Assembly (NCBI RefSeq): GCF_001307195.1
Contig: NZ_CP012808.1
Coordinates: 2,604,001-2,668,000 of the forward strand
Origin: Acinetobacter equi
GTDB taxonomy: Bacteria; Pseudomonadota; Gammaproteobacteria; Pseudomonadales; Moraxellaceae
Direction of reading: 5' to 3'
Length of the DNA stretch: 64,000 nucleotides
How positions within the stretch are numbered: the stretch's first letter is position 1; each line of letters starts with the position of its first letter. The notes below the pieces were generated by a model that saw only the letters and a list, made by a program, of their open reading frames with translations, was not told where the DNA came from and did no database searches. Positions 54,844-64,000 of the stretch are shown one piece after another. The translations under genes were made by a program, and so were the position numbers.

Positions 54844-55365
54844 CTAAAGACTTTTATCCATTTCCGCTCGTTGCTTTCTTGCTTCAAAAAGCACTTTATC
54901 TTTCAATTGTGTTCTAAAGCCGAATAGAAATATAAACTCTGCTAAAACAAATAATGGACCTATCGCTAAACCAATGACATCATCCATAAAAGCAGGTTTC
55001 TTCTTTTCGTAAAAATGCCCTATAAACTGAAAAACCCAACCAACAACAAATATCATAATACTTAAAACTAACCAATGTAAGGTATCCATTTCTGTCATAA
55101 TAAGTGCAATTGGATATAGCAAAACAAATATAATTGCCATCAAACATCCGAAAAGCAAATCTAAACTTAAGTAATATAAACTGCATGATGTCATTAAAAT
55201 CAAAGCCACAGTCACAGAATATCCTTCTACCTGAATTCCCCAATTCGCTGTTAAGCATATAATTGAAAAAACAATAAGAGGAATTCCAATAAAATGTGTG
55301 AGAACATTTCTGCGATCTAAATGATAAGCAGCATATTGACTCAATAATTTTTCTAATCTCGTCAT
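54844..55365 (-). CDS. DUF962/Mpo1-like integral membrane protein
   Basis: This 173-residue protein begins MTRLEKLLSQYAAYHLDRRN and continues VLTHFIGIPLIVFSII, the pattern of the DUF962/Mpo1 family (YGL010w of yeast), whose characterised member is an Fe2+-dependent dioxygenase in 2-hydroxy fatty-acid alpha-oxidation. Conserved His residues (H16, H25 and the later FIGHFYEKKKPAFMDD) match the expected metal-binding set. There are four to five hydrophobic segments. AGGAAG seven bases before the ATG at 55365 sets the start; a longer frame adds 12 residues. The function in bacteria is not settled. Confidence 0.82.
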   Translation of the reverse strand: MTRLEKLLSQYAAYHLDRRNVLTHFIGIPLIVFSIICLTANWGIQVEGYSVTVALILMTSCSLYYLSLDLLFGCLMAIIFVLLYPIALIMTEMDTLHWLVLSIMIFVVGWVFQFIGHFYEKKKPAFMDDVIGLAIGPLFVLAEFIFLFGFRTQLKDKVLFEARKQRAEMDKSL

Positions 55366-55569
55366 TGCATTTCTTCCTATCGTTTTATATATTCCATACA
55401 CAAAAAATGCTTCTTCAATTGCTATTTGAATCGCCCATTCAATAGACCGAAAGATAAATACTTTCTTTTAATATTTTTATATCATGCAATAAGAGAAATT
55501 ACATAAGTATTATATTTATCTCAGGCTTAAACTAGAAACACAATTATTAAATATACAGCATTTTGTCTT

Positions 55570-55731
55570 TTACGATTTTAATTGGCAGACATTTACATCA
55601 TCAAAACCATTTGTACATGGTGCAACTTCATTTTCAACTTGTGTTTTATCAATATTTTTTTGTGCTGACTCAGGTGTACTCTGACATGCTACAACAAATA
55701 CTACAACACAAAAAACTAATATTTTTTTCAT
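55570..55731 (-). CDS. Small lipoprotein
   Basis: A 53-residue product MKKILVFCVVVFVVACQSTP has a signal sequence and a lipobox (VVAC). The mature part is about 38 residues, polar and acidic, with two further cysteines (PCTNG and NVCQLK). GAG a few bases before the ATG at 55731 and the Lys-Lys head support this start over the longer frame. It is not a recognised family. The two mature cysteines, 11 residues apart, could form a disulfide. Confidence 0.6.
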   Translation of the reverse strand: MKKILVFCVVVFVVACQSTPESAQKNIDKTQVENEVAPCTNGFDDVNVCQLKS

Positions 55732-55838
55732 CTTAATCTCAAATAAATCCTGTAAGTTATTGGTAGTTATTAGACAATATTTCACATATTTTATCAAATA
55801 GAGATAATCTATAACAATTATAGATAATTTATTTTATA

Positions 55839-55864
55839 TAAAAAAAACGAGGCTATTGCCTCGC
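55839..55864 (-). terminator. Terminator after the 55920 lipoprotein gene
   Basis: On the minus strand CGAGGC/GCCTCG forms a 6-bp stem with a TTTTTTT tail, about 55 bases past the stop. Confidence 0.75.
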
Positions 55865-55919
55865 TTTAAAATCATATTTTTTAGTGTATTTTATAAATTA
55901 CGACAAGATATTTTGGCTT

Positions 55920-56399
55920 TTAAACTCCTGCTCCATTTTTTTTCGGATCAGTATTTCCTAATTTTGGATTATCAATTGCATTTTTGCACTGTGCTTTATC
56001 TCTCTCATAATCAGATTGTTTAGCAGTTGCATCTTTGTTTTCTAATGTTTCGCGTGCCCAAATTTCTAAACTCGATAATGCTTTACGACATAAAGCATAT
56101 TTCCCTTCAGTCACCGAATCTGTCATTTTCACATTAATACGCCAATCTGTTCCTAGCTTACGTGCAGGTTTTCTCACTTGCTCTTCAATTTGGTCTAATT
56201 TCTTTTCATAGACAAGCACATCAACATCATTGATAAATTTCCAAGCAGCCTGTGCATAGCTTGTCGCATCATTATCTAATTTCGGTGCAGGTTTAATCAC
56301 TACTTTTTCTTGATTTTCATTATTACTACATGCTTGTAAAAGCATACTACTAGAAACCATCGAGATCACGATTAATGCTACTTTATTTAACTTTAACAT
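55920..56399 (-). CDS. Hypothetical lipoprotein
   Basis: This 159-residue protein has a lipoprotein signal (MLKLNKVALIVISMVSSSML, then the lipobox LQAC at residues about 21-24). The mature part is a polar, Lys/Glu-rich helical domain with KLDQIEEQVRKPARKLGTDW and two cysteines (ALCRKAL and AQCKNAI). No known family was recognised. It lies next to but is not clearly cotranscribed with the smaller lipoprotein gene. It probably sits on the inner leaflet of the outer membrane or on the inner membrane. Confidence 0.65.
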   Translation of the reverse strand: MLKLNKVALIVISMVSSSMLLQACSNNENQEKVVIKPAPKLDNDATSYAQAAWKFINDVDVLVYEKKLDQIEEQVRKPARKLGTDWRINVKMTDSVTEGKYALCRKALSSLEIWARETLENKDATAKQSDYERDKAQCKNAIDNPKLGNTDPKKNGAGV

Positions 56400-56501
56400 T
56401 TTAGCTTTAACTCTAAAAACATTCAGGCAATATGCTAGTGAATTCGGTTACAATACTCAATCTTCATTTTAACAATTGTTCTAATCTTATTAGGAACTCC
56501 T

Positions 56502-57254
56502 GTGTCTCAACACAATACATCTCAACCTGCTAGTTTTTGGCAAGGGGCGAAAGATAGTCAGGCGATTATCTTCACCTATTTGCCAGTATCTTTTGCTTTC
56601 GGTGTTTCTGCTACACAGTTTGGTTTTACACCATGGGAAGCTTTATTTTTATCATGTTCAATGTATGCAGGAGCTAGTCAATTTCTAGTCGTCGCATTAT
56701 TAGGTAGTGGAACTTCTATTTGGATGACTGCACTAACAGTCATTGCTTTAGATATTCGTCACTTACTATATGGTCCTGCACTTTATAATCTGATTCAAGA
56801 TAAAATTAACCTAAAAAAAACCGCAGTATGGGCTTGGGGACTAACCGATGAAGTCTTCGCTTCAGGCATGATTAAATTATCCCAACGTCGTCAAGAATGG
56901 TCTGAATCTTGGATGCTCGGTTTAAGCTTATTTAGTTGGATGTCATGGGCACTTGGTTCTTTATTAGGTGGTTTATTTGCAGATCAAGTTTCAAACTTGC
57001 CACAATTTCTACAAGCAGCGCTCGACTTCTTATTACCTGCATTGTTCTTAAGTTTCCTTCTTGCTGCATTTGACAAAAAATATAATTTTGTCGTGATTAC
57101 TACCACAATTGTTTCAGCCATTTCTTGCTATTTTATTGATTTATCTGCTGCTATTTTTATTGGGATTTCATCAGGAATACTTGCTGGCTTATTTAAACAT
57201 TATGTACTTAAACAACACGACCCTGAATTAATGCGGAGTCACCATGAATCTTGA
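56502..57254 (+). CDS. azlC: AzlC-family branched-chain amino-acid exporter, large subunit
   Basis: This 250-residue membrane protein has the AzlC features SFAFGVSATQFGFTPWEALF, LSCSMYAGASQFLVVALLG and ALDIRHLLYGPAL (about 82-94). With AzlD (encoded next) it forms the BrnFE/YgaZH-type exporter of branched-chain amino acids or methionine. The start is a GTG at 56502 with AGGA eight bases upstream. It overlaps azlD by 11 bases. Confidence 0.9.
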   Translation: MSQHNTSQPASFWQGAKDSQAIIFTYLPVSFAFGVSATQFGFTPWEALFLSCSMYAGASQFLVVALLGSGTSIWMTALTVIALDIRHLLYGPALYNLIQDKINLKKTAVWAWGLTDEVFASGMIKLSQRRQEWSESWMLGLSLFSWMSWALGSLLGGLFADQVSNLPQFLQAALDFLLPALFLSFLLAAFDKKYNFVVITTTIVSAISCYFIDLSAAIFIGISSGILAGLFKHYVLKQHDPELMRSHHES

Positions 57255-57591
57255 AATTATTCTTGTCGGTATTCTTGTTGGAATTGCAAATTTTGCTTCA
57301 AGATTTGGACCATTTTATTTTATTCAAAAATTTCAACAAGGTTCCCAAAAGCGTGGTGCACTTTGGATCAAAATTGCGTTAGGCTCAATTGGTATTTCTG
57401 CAATTAGTTCAATGTTAGTCGTAGCGACATTACCTCCATTATTGGAAATGCCTCATAAAAGTTTTGCAATGCTAATCGGTTTTATTGTTTTAGCATGCTT
57501 ATACTTTAAGTTTAGAAAAATTGTACCTGCAACACTTATTGCTGCCTTGGCATATGGTGTTGTCTATACGTATGTTCCTATCACATTATAA
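57244..57591 (+). CDS. azlD: AzlD-family branched-chain amino-acid exporter, small subunit
   Basis: This 115-residue membrane protein has three or four spans, with GIANFASRFGPFYFIQ at the start and the YGVVYTYVPI end. Its size and coupling to azlC match the AzlD/BrnE partner. A hairpin terminator follows the stop within ten bases. Confidence 0.88.
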   Translation: MNLEIILVGILVGIANFASRFGPFYFIQKFQQGSQKRGALWIKIALGSIGISAISSMLVVATLPPLLEMPHKSFAMLIGFIVLACLYFKFRKIVPATLIAALAYGVVYTYVPITL

Positions 57592-57600
57592 ATTTAAGCC

Positions 57601-57637
57601 ATATGAATTGTGAATTTACACCACAATTCATATTTTA
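57601..57637 (+). terminator. Terminator after azlCD
   Basis: ATATGAATTGTG and CACAATTCATAT form a perfect 12-bp stem followed by TTTT. Confidence 0.75.
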
Positions 57638-57912
57638 AATCCACAAATATATTTACTAAAATAAAAAACTCAATTCCGACAATATTTAAATTCAATCTTG
57701 TAGATTACTCATCTCAATTTATTTCTTATTGTTCAATAAAAATCTCACATACTCTAAATATAAATAAATACTCTTACGACATAATTCCTAATTCATTTGA
57801 TTTTTACAACTTAATTACAACTTTAAATGTGCTATTTCATTATGATAGCGCTAAAATCAGGTCAATCTTTACAAAAACATGGCTGTTTAAATGAAGATAA
57901 AAAAGAGATTTT
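57638..57912. other. Intergenic region before the MFS-HlyD pair
   Basis: About 275 AT-rich bases. An open frame at 57610-57894 has no ribosome site and runs through the azlCD terminator, so it is discounted. No regulator gene is adjacent to the efflux pair. Confidence 0.4.
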
Positions 57913-59559
57913 ATGGAAAATAAGCCACCAATTATTGGCCCTGTTCCAAATTGGACAGAAGATGAAAAGCCAACCCTTCCTGGCTCCCCTGCATTTATCC
58001 AACGATCTCTTCCTGTACGTGCAGTTTACCTATTTATTGGCTTTTTCATTGCAATTGCAGGAAGCTTAAGCAATGGATTTATCACAGCAAATCTACCTGT
58101 TTTTGAAGGACAATATTCGCTTACACCGTCTGAAGCCGCACTCATTCCTGCTGTATATGTTATGGCAAATGTGAGTTCCAACTTACTCCTTTTTAAATCT
58201 CGGCAACAATTTGGTTTACGTGCTTACTCTGAAGTTGGCTTATTCATTTTTATCATTGTCATTATCTTGCATCTCTTTGTCGATAATTTTGCAATGGCGC
58301 TTTTTGTGAGGGCAATTAGTGGTTTAACCGCTGCCCCTCTAAGCTCTTTAGGTATGTACTATATTATGCAAGCCTTTGGGAAACAACATTCTAAAAATGG
58401 AATGTATCTTGCCTTAGGATGTCAACAATTAGGTGTTCCTCTAGCTTGGATAATTTCACCCGCTTTAACGAATGTGAATGATTGGGGAACTTTATATAGC
58501 TTTGAGTTAGGCTTAGCTTTATGTTGTTTTGCTATGGTTGTTTCTGTCAAATTACCTCGAAGCTTACAGGTAAAAGTTTTTGAAAAAAAAGACTTTATTA
58601 CCTTTGTTCTGTTAGCTTCAGGCTTTGGCTTCCTTTGTATATTTTTAACTCAGGGTCCTATTGTTTGGTGGTTTAATGCCTCTTGGCTTGCCTATTTTTT
58701 AATTGTAGGACTAGCACTTGTCGCTCTAGGTTTACTTTTTGAGAGTCAACGTAAAAATCCGCTTATTATGACCGAATGGCTAAGCACATCTGCAACTTTA
58801 CGCTTTATTATTAGTGCTTTTGCATTAAGATTTTTGCTTTCCGAACAAAGTTTTGCTGCTGTACATTTTTTAAAAACAATGGGAATGGGGCCAGATCAAT
58901 TTGTTCCACTCTATACTGTTATTTTCTTCGGTGTTCTTGCTGGTACCATTTTTAGTGCTTTTACTTTTTCATTAGAAAGAATAGTTTTACACCTTTTTCT
59001 TGCAGAGTTATTAATTCTAATTGCTTGTGCTTTAGACCATCAACTCACAAGCCAAGTACGCCCTGTAAACTTCTACCATAGCCAATTTCTGATTAGTTTT
59101 GCAACGGGGATGTTTATGGGCCCCCTATTATTAACAGGAATGATGCGAGCACTTAAAAGTGGTGCAACACATATGGTCACATTCATTGTTCTTTTTTCAG
59201 CAACGCAAAATTTTGGTGGTCTTGTGGGATCGGCTTTTTATTCAACGTATCAACAAATAAGAACTCAAACACATGAACAAAATTTAAAGAATGAACTCAT
59301 TCAAACCAATCCTCTTATTCTCCATCAACTAGCTTCATATAAAGTAAGCTCAAGTATCTATACGCAAGATCCTGCTATTCAAAATGAATTATCAATTCGA
59401 GATTTAAATCAAAATGTTACAACTCAGGCACAAGTCAATGCTTACAATGATGTCATTACCCTAAATGCCATTTTTGCTGTTTTATTATTATGTTGGGGAA
59501 TTTTCATCATTATTGTTAATAAATATTTGTTCAAAAAACAAAATATTAGCCCATTTTAG
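57913..59559 (+). CDS. EmrB-like MFS efflux transporter (DHA2 type)
   Basis: This 548-residue transporter has about fourteen membrane segments. It resembles the DHA2/EmrB group in length and in its pairing with an HlyD/EmrA protein encoded 31 bases downstream. The long N-terminal cytoplasmic head (NWTEDEKPTLPGSPAFIQRS) and the periplasmic loop of about 60 residues before the last span (EQNLKNELIQTNPLILHQLA region) are seen in related large MFS exporters. It probably drives proton-dependent export through a tripartite complex; the outer-membrane channel must be encoded elsewhere. The substrate is unknown. Confidence 0.83.
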   Translation: MENKPPIIGPVPNWTEDEKPTLPGSPAFIQRSLPVRAVYLFIGFFIAIAGSLSNGFITANLPVFEGQYSLTPSEAALIPAVYVMANVSSNLLLFKSRQQFGLRAYSEVGLFIFIIVIILHLFVDNFAMALFVRAISGLTAAPLSSLGMYYIMQAFGKQHSKNGMYLALGCQQLGVPLAWIISPALTNVNDWGTLYSFELGLALCCFAMVVSVKLPRSLQVKVFEKKDFITFVLLASGFGFLCIFLTQGPIVWWFNASWLAYFLIVGLALVALGLLFESQRKNPLIMTEWLSTSATLRFIISAFALRFLLSEQSFAAVHFLKTMGMGPDQFVPLYTVIFFGVLAGTIFSAFTFSLERIVLHLFLAELLILIACALDHQLTSQVRPVNFYHSQFLISFATGMFMGPLLLTGMMRALKSGATHMVTFIVLFSATQNFGGLVGSAFYSTYQQIRTQTHEQNLKNELIQTNPLILHQLASYKVSSSIYTQDPAIQNELSIRDLNQNVTTQAQVNAYNDVITLNAIFAVLLLCWGIFIIIVNKYLFKKQNISPF

Positions 59560-59590
59560 TCATTGTGATTATTACTTTTGAGATCAATTT

Positions 59591-60718
59591 ATGCAAAAAG
59601 ATCAAAAAAATCCTGAAATTGAAAATCAGCAACAAAACTCAAATCAACATGAGTTTACAGGGCACGCAAGCAAATTGATCAAGACAACAAAACCTATGTT
59701 GGCATTGATGTTTTTAGTTCTAATCGTTGGTATTTTTTTAATTTTATATGCTTGGAAAATTGGTCCCTTTCAAGGTCATGTAGAAGCAACTGATAATAGT
59801 TATGTGCATGGAAAAATTACAATTTTATCTTCACAAATTAACGGATACATTCGTGACGTCTTAGTAAATGACTTTGACTATGTCAAAAAGGGACAAATAT
59901 TAATGTATATTGATTCAAATACATATGAACAAAAAGTTGTAGAAGCGAAAGCTGCAGTAGAACAAGCTAAAAACAATTTAGCTAATCAAAAGCAAGCCAT
60001 CGAACAACGCAAAGCTGATATTATTTCAGCGCAAGCCCAAGTTAAACAAGCTCAAGTTAATTATGAATTGGCACTCAATCAACAACAACGATACGCTAAC
60101 TTAAAAAGTACAGGGGCAGCTTCTAAATCGGAAATCAATACTATTGAAACTACAACCAAAAGTAGTTTTGCAACATTAGAAGAAGCAAAATCAAATGTCT
60201 TAGTTGCTCAAGAAGCATTAAAAACAGCACAAGTTGCAGAAATAGGATTAAAAGCACAAGTTGAGAGTGCGAAAGCACAACTTTCCCAAGCCGAAATCAC
60301 TCAGAGCTATAGTATTATTTATTCTCCCATTGATGGGCAGCTGGGACAAATTAATCCTCGTGTAGGTCAATATGTTTCGGCTGGCTCCCAACTCTTTACA
60401 ATTGTTCCACCACAAACATGGATCATTGCTAATTTTAAAGAAACTCAAATTGCAAATATAAGATTAGGTCAAACATCGTGGTTTACTGTGGATGCATTAA
60501 ATGATAAAAAATATATGGGTAAAGTAGATCAAATTGCACCAGCAACAGGTTCACAATTCAGCGTAATTAAACCAGATAATGCAACAGGTAACTTCACTAA
60601 AGTCGTGCAACGTATTTCTGTACGTATCCAAATAGATTCTGATCAAGAAGCAATTAATCTATTACGTCCAGGTATGTCAGTCGAAACTTATGTAGATACT
60701 CAATCATTATCGAAATAG
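59591..60718 (+). CDS. HlyD/EmrA-like periplasmic adaptor
   Basis: This 375-residue membrane-fusion protein has an N-terminal anchor (about 36-54, MLALMFLVLIVGIFLILYAW), the biotinyl-lipoyl half motif VEATDNSYVHGKITILSSQI and then a long coiled coil (about 115-215, rich in Ala/Gln/Lys: EAKAAVEQAKNNLANQKQAI). The second lipoyl half (IIYSPIDGQLGQINPRVGQY) and a beta-barrel domain follow. It connects the MFS pump to an outer-membrane channel. Starts 31 bases after the transporter stop. Confidence 0.9.
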   Translation: MQKDQKNPEIENQQQNSNQHEFTGHASKLIKTTKPMLALMFLVLIVGIFLILYAWKIGPFQGHVEATDNSYVHGKITILSSQINGYIRDVLVNDFDYVKKGQILMYIDSNTYEQKVVEAKAAVEQAKNNLANQKQAIEQRKADIISAQAQVKQAQVNYELALNQQQRYANLKSTGAASKSEINTIETTTKSSFATLEEAKSNVLVAQEALKTAQVAEIGLKAQVESAKAQLSQAEITQSYSIIYSPIDGQLGQINPRVGQYVSAGSQLFTIVPPQTWIIANFKETQIANIRLGQTSWFTVDALNDKKYMGKVDQIAPATGSQFSVIKPDNATGNFTKVVQRISVRIQIDSDQEAINLLRPGMSVETYVDTQSLSK

Positions 60719-60919
60719 ATGAACTATTTATTAAAAAAGATACTGAGAACCTACAAGTGGGTATTTTTATCCATAATTTTACTATATGAATCACATGATG
60801 AACTTATAGAGTCCTTTTTATATTTGCGAATAAAATATTGGAATAACTATTTTCTATTGTTACCCTATGCTTATAAAAAGTACATCAATGAAAAAGATAT
60901 ATTTTTTTATTTACTTTAA
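60719..60919 (+). CDS. Doubtful 66-residue ORF after the HlyD gene
   Basis: The ATG immediately follows the TAG of the adaptor gene (TAGATG), with no Shine-Dalgarno. The product is Tyr/Leu/Lys-rich, with one hydrophobic stretch (about 13-23), and no similarity was recognised. It could be a translationally coupled small protein, but the AT-rich base composition makes a chance ORF at least as likely. Confidence 0.2.
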   Translation: MNYLLKKILRTYKWVFLSIILLYESHDELIESFLYLRIKYWNNYFLLLPYAYKKYINEKDIFFYLL

Positions 60920-61061
60920 AAACAATATATTAATAAAAATTAATTACATTTTGAAACATTTAGATACATAAGATTACTCATTTTCTCCCTTTTTTTGTGG
61001 AAACATCTGCAAATACATACTGACATGTATATGTTTTTATTAAATAAAGGGGAATCTTTAC

Positions 61062-61319
61062 ATGAAACTTGCAAAAATTGCATTCGCTAGCTTAGCTTTA
61101 GTTGCTGCTTCTCAAACTTTTGCTGCAAAAGAAACAACTACTCCTCCACCAGTACTTGAATCAACTACTACTGATGTTGCAATTAACCCTGCTTCTGTTG
61201 TTCCAGTTGTTGTAACTTCAGAAAATGAAGTAACTCCTGAAAATACTCCTTCAGCTACTCCTGATTTAACAACAACTACAACTGAAGCTGTTGTAGAAGC
61301 TGTAGTACCTGCGAAGTAA
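61062..61319 (+). CDS. Small secreted Thr/Val/Pro-rich protein
   Basis: This 85-residue protein has a clear Sec signal peptide (MKLAKIAFASLALVAASQTF, cleavage after AA at about 22). The mature chain is only about 63 residues and is almost entirely Thr, Val, Pro, Glu and Ala (STTTDVAINPASVVPVVV and TTTTTEAVVEAVVPAK). AGGGGAATC about eight to nine bases before the ATG is a strong ribosome site, and a perfect terminator follows, so it is a real expressed unit. It is predicted disordered and periplasmic or secreted. No family recognised. Confidence 0.72.
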   Translation: MKLAKIAFASLALVAASQTFAAKETTTPPPVLESTTTDVAINPASVVPVVVTSENEVTPENTPSATPDLTTTTTEAVVEAVVPAK

Positions 61320-61327
61320 TTTACAAT

Positions 61328-61362
61328 AAAAGCCTATATTAAAGTCTTAATATAGGCTTTTT
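61328..61362 (+). terminator. Rho-independent terminator
   Basis: AAAAGCCTATATTAA and TTAATATAGGCTTTT enclose a four-base loop, nine bases past the stop of the small secreted protein gene. Confidence 0.9.
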
Positions 61363-61572
61363 AGCTAAAAATAAAAACATTGGACATCTTTTATTTCTTA
61401 TTTGATTAATTCTTAAAATATTTTTTCGGATCTCAGCATTTACTTTTATATATCAGTTTTAAACCTAACTGTTATCAGAATTAATTCATTTATTTTCATT
61501 AAATCCGCACTGAAGTGTGAATAGAGTTCTGCTATGCTAAAAGCCCCATAATATCAAGCATGGATGAAAGAC

Positions 61573-62778
61573 ATGAGCGTGACTATTGGTACCCCACTAC
61601 AATCTTCTGCGTTTAAAGTTTTACTATTAGGATCTGGTGAACTTGGTAAAGAAGTCGTGATTTCACTCCAACGTCTTGGTGTGGAGGTACATGCTGCTGA
61701 CCGTTATGACCATGCTCCAGCAATGCAAGTTGCTCATTATTCATATACGTTAAATATGGCAGATGCCAAAGAATTAAAAATATTAATTCATCAAATTAAA
61801 CCTCATTTAATTATTCCTGAAATTGAAGCAATTGCAACAGATGTACTTGTTGAAGTTGAAGAACAAAAAATTGCTACAGTAATTCCTTCTGCAAAAGCAG
61901 TTAATTTGACAATGAACCGTGAAGGTATTCGACGTTTAGCAGCTGAAGAACTTGGATTACCAACATCTGCTTATCGTTTTGCAGATTCCTTAGAATCTTT
62001 CCGTGCGGCTTGTGATGATATTGGTTATCCAAATTTTGTAAAACCTGTTATGTCTTCTTCAGGTAAAGGTCAGTCACGCGTTAAAAGCTTTGATGAAGTT
62101 GATGCTGCTTGGAAATATGCTCAAACAGGCGGTCGTGTTAATCAAGGCACAGTGATTGTTGAATCTCAAATTGATTTCGATTTTGAAATTACATTATTAA
62201 CAGTACGTGCAAAAAATCCTGAAACTGGTGAAATCGAAACATCATATTGTGATCCGATTGGACACCGTCAAGATGACGGTGATTATGTTGAAAGTTGGCA
62301 GCCTCAAGCAATGACAGTAGTTGCTTTAGATGAAGCAAAAAGAATTGCACATAAAGTCACAACTGCACTAGGTGGTTGCGGTATATTTGGTGTCGAACTA
62401 TTTGTAAAAGCAGATAAAGTATGGTTTAGTGAGGTCTCACCTCGCCCACATGATACTGGACTTGTCACCTTAGCATCTCAATTCCAAAGTGAATTTGAAT
62501 TACATGCTCGTGCTATTTTAGGTCTTCCAGTCAATACAGAACGTCATAGTATTGCTGCAAGTGCTGTTATTTATGCTGGTGTAGATGATAAAAACTTGTC
62601 ATTTTCTGGCTTAAATTTTGCTTTAGCCCATCCAAATACTGATTTACGTCTTTTTGGAAAACCCGAAGGCTTTAAACGTCGTCGTATGGGTGTGGCAACT
62701 GCACGTGCAGAAACAGTAGATCAAGCACGTGAACTTGCTCAAAATACAGCAAATCTTGTTAGTGTAAAGCAAAACTAA
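61573..62778 (+). CDS. purT: Formate-dependent phosphoribosylglycinamide formyltransferase
   Basis: This 401-residue ATP-grasp enzyme converts GAR, formate and ATP to formyl-GAR in purine synthesis, independent of folate. It shows [20 protein letters not shown] (residues about 16-35), [29 protein letters not shown] (ATP-grasp loop) and [14 protein letters not shown]. The N-terminus aligns with E. coli PurT from MSVTIGTPL, and GGA eight bases upstream favours the ATG at 61573 over the in-frame ATG at 61564. glnD follows after 27 bases. Confidence 0.94.
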   Translation: MSVTIGTPLQSSAFKVLLLGSGELGKEVVISLQRLGVEVHAADRYDHAPAMQVAHYSYTLNMADAKELKILIHQIKPHLIIPEIEAIATDVLVEVEEQKIATVIPSAKAVNLTMNREGIRRLAAEELGLPTSAYRFADSLESFRAACDDIGYPNFVKPVMSSSGKGQSRVKSFDEVDAAWKYAQTGGRVNQGTVIVESQIDFDFEITLLTVRAKNPETGEIETSYCDPIGHRQDDGDYVESWQPQAMTVVALDEAKRIAHKVTTALGGCGIFGVELFVKADKVWFSEVSPRPHDTGLVTLASQFQSEFELHARAILGLPVNTERHSIAASAVIYAGVDDKNLSFSGLNFALAHPNTDLRLFGKPEGFKRRRMGVATARAETVDQARELAQNTANLVSVKQN

Positions 62779-62805
62779 TTTCAACATCATAATGGACAGA
62801 TGTAC

Positions 62806-64000
62806 ATGATCAATACGCTTCCCTTGCTGAACTATGTAAAAAGTAGCCATGATATTCAAGCCATTAACCAGTGGCGTACCGATGTCGAAAATCAGTTACA
62901 AGAATATTTTGATCAAGGTCTGTCCATTCGAGAAGTCATTCGTGCACGTTCAAATTTAATTGACGAAGCACTTCAATTTATTTGGCAACATGCAGGACTC
63001 GATCAAACCACATTAGCACTTTTTGCTGTAGGTGGTTATGGTCGTCGTGAAATGCTTCCCTATTCAGATGTCGACATCATGATTCTCTCTGAAGGAGAAA
63101 TGTCATCTGAAAATGAAGAGCTTATTTCAGCATTTATTTCATGCTTATGGGATGTCGGAAATTTTAAACCAGGTATTAGTGTCCGCACTATTCAAGACTG
63201 TATTACTCAAGCAACCAAAGATTTAACAGTAGCAACAAGCTTAATTGAAGCACGCTTCATCACAGGTAATGAATTATTAGCAAAATGGCCTCGAAAAATT
63301 GTTTCTCAAACATGGACAGATAAAACATTTTTTGATGCAAAAATGGAAGAGCAAACAAAGCGTTATGCTCAACATAATAATACAGAAAGTAATTTAGAGC
63401 CTGATATTAAAAATGCACCTGGTGGTATCCGAGATATTAATCAAATTGGATGGATTGCCAAACGACATTTTCGTGTTAACCGTATTTATGACTTGGTTCA
63501 TCTTGGCTTTATTTCAGAGTTTGAACTTGGTGTACTTGAAGAAGCTGAAAGCTTTTTATGGGAAATTCGCCATCATCTACATCGCTTAACAAAACGAGAT
63601 GAAAACCGATTATTATTTGATTATCAACGTGATATTGCATTAACTTTTGGCTACACACGAGAGGAAGGTCAATCTCTTAATTACCCAATTGAGCAATTCA
63701 TGAAGCGTTATTATCGAACTGCACAGCAAGTCTCAACGCTAAATGAAATGTTATTGTCTTATTTTAATGAGTCAGTCATTACACCTCGCTTACCGAGTTA
63801 TGAACGTCGAATTGAAGAAATTAATGATAATTTCAAATTAGTTGATGGTAAGCTCGCGGTTCAACATCATAAAGTCTTTGCAGAAAATCCAAGTGCTATC
63901 TTTGAGATTTTCTATTTATTAGCAAATCGTCCTGAAGTTGAGGGAATTCGTGCTCGAACATTAAGATTATTAACACTTGCAGCAAAAAGAATTGATCAGA
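62806..64000 (+). CDS. glnD: PII uridylyltransferase/uridylyl-removing enzyme, N-terminal part
   Basis: The frame from the ATG at 62806 is open to the window end (about 398 codons of a usual 880-900). The nucleotidyltransferase motif [20 protein letters not shown] carries the catalytic G-G and D-x-D. The nitrogen-PII control helices follow ([20 protein letters not shown]), as in GlnD. It modifies PII proteins with UMP under nitrogen limitation and removes UMP when glutamine is high. GGAC eight bases before this ATG supports it over the ATG at 62800. Confidence 0.93.
   Translation, partial: MINTLPLLNYVKSSHDIQAINQWRTDVENQLQEYFDQGLSIREVIRARSNLIDEALQFIWQHAGLDQTTLALFAVGGYGRREMLPYSDVDIMILSEGEMSSENEELISAFISCLWDVGNFKPGISVRTIQDCITQATKDLTVATSLIEARFITGNELLAKWPRKIVSQTWTDKTFFDAKMEEQTKRYAQHNNTESNLEPDIKNAPGGIRDINQIGWIAKRHFRVNRIYDLVHLGFISEFELGVLEEAESFLWEIRHHLHRLTKRDENRLLFDYQRDIALTFGYTREEGQSLNYPIEQFMKRYYRTAQQVSTLNEMLLSYFNESVITPRLPSYERRIEEINDNFKLVDGKLAVQHHKVFAENPSAIFEIFYLLANRPEVEGIRARTLRLLTLAAKRIDQ

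Noticed and set aside
57610..57894. 94-codon ORF after azlD
   Set aside because: It starts inside the azlCD terminator stem, has no Shine-Dalgarno and has AT-driven composition (Asn, Ile, Phe, Tyr, Ser).
57827..58069. 80-codon ORF overlapping the MFS gene start
   Set aside because: It runs into the MFS gene in another frame. The MFS frame has clear membrane segments and a better start.

Overview
The window is a chromosomal segment of an AT-rich gammaproteobacterium, most probably an Acinetobacter (Moraxellaceae). The reasons are the gene repertoire (an OprD-type porin next to an aromatic-acid symporter, a hut operon that ends in a glutamate dehydrogenase gene, SfnB/MetQ sulfur genes, the purT-glnD order) and the very A/T-rich spacers. 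The genus is an inference from context; no rRNA or other marker settles it. No phage, insertion sequence, CRISPR array or replication origin was seen.

Layout. 1-9.1 kb: a catabolic locus with an OprD-family porin (cut by the window edge), a hotdog thioesterase, an acyl-CoA dehydrogenase, an acyl-CoA ligase, a bifunctional hydratase/3-hydroxyacyl-CoA dehydrogenase and an aromatic-acid-type MFS importer, with a divergent MarR regulator and a perfect palindrome between regulator and importer. It encodes uptake, CoA activation and one round of beta-oxidation, but no thiolase. 9.7-14.6 kb: a P-type proton ATPase, a PPK2 polyphosphate kinase and an SLC13/ArsB-type permease, separated by strong hairpins. 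14.7-25.0 kb: a DedA protein, then the histidine-utilisation genes hutU-hutH-hutT-hutI-hutG followed directly by a glutamate dehydrogenase, with hutC upstream as its own unit and a HutC-like operator before hutU. Together they take histidine to glutamate and then 2-oxoglutarate. 25.2-28.2 kb: a VIT-type metal transporter, two unrecognised tiny membrane ORFs around a CAU tRNA (probably tRNA-Ile2), and an AI-2E-family permease.

28.3-41.4 kb is a surface-protein region. It holds two paralogous, unusually short TpsA-like (filamentous haemagglutinin N-terminal) exoproteins with no TpsB partner in the window, a divergent HxlR regulator/SDR pair, a Fur-box-preceded TonB-dependent siderophore receptor and a classical autotransporter. 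41.7-44.8 kb carries housekeeping genes: a PlsC-like acyltransferase, a YebC-family protein, an Lrp-family regulator and a glutathione transferase.

45.2-52.5 kb is a compact organosulfur-acquisition operon: two SfnB-like flavoproteins, an NtaA/DszA-type flavin monooxygenase, two MetQ-like binding proteins that lack a lipobox cysteine, then MetN and MetI. 52.7-64 kb holds ychF, a Fur-box-preceded Mn-type superoxide dismutase gene, a DUF962/Mpo1-like membrane protein, two small lipoproteins, azlCD, an EmrB/EmrA-like MFS-HlyD pair, a small Thr/Val-rich secreted protein, purT and the start of glnD, which is cut by the window end.

Several starts were moved from the longest possible ORF to an internal start with a better Shine-Dalgarno sequence or family fit (hutU at a GTG, yebC, metN, metI, ychF, hutT, purT, the MFS importer and others); each is noted in its entry.
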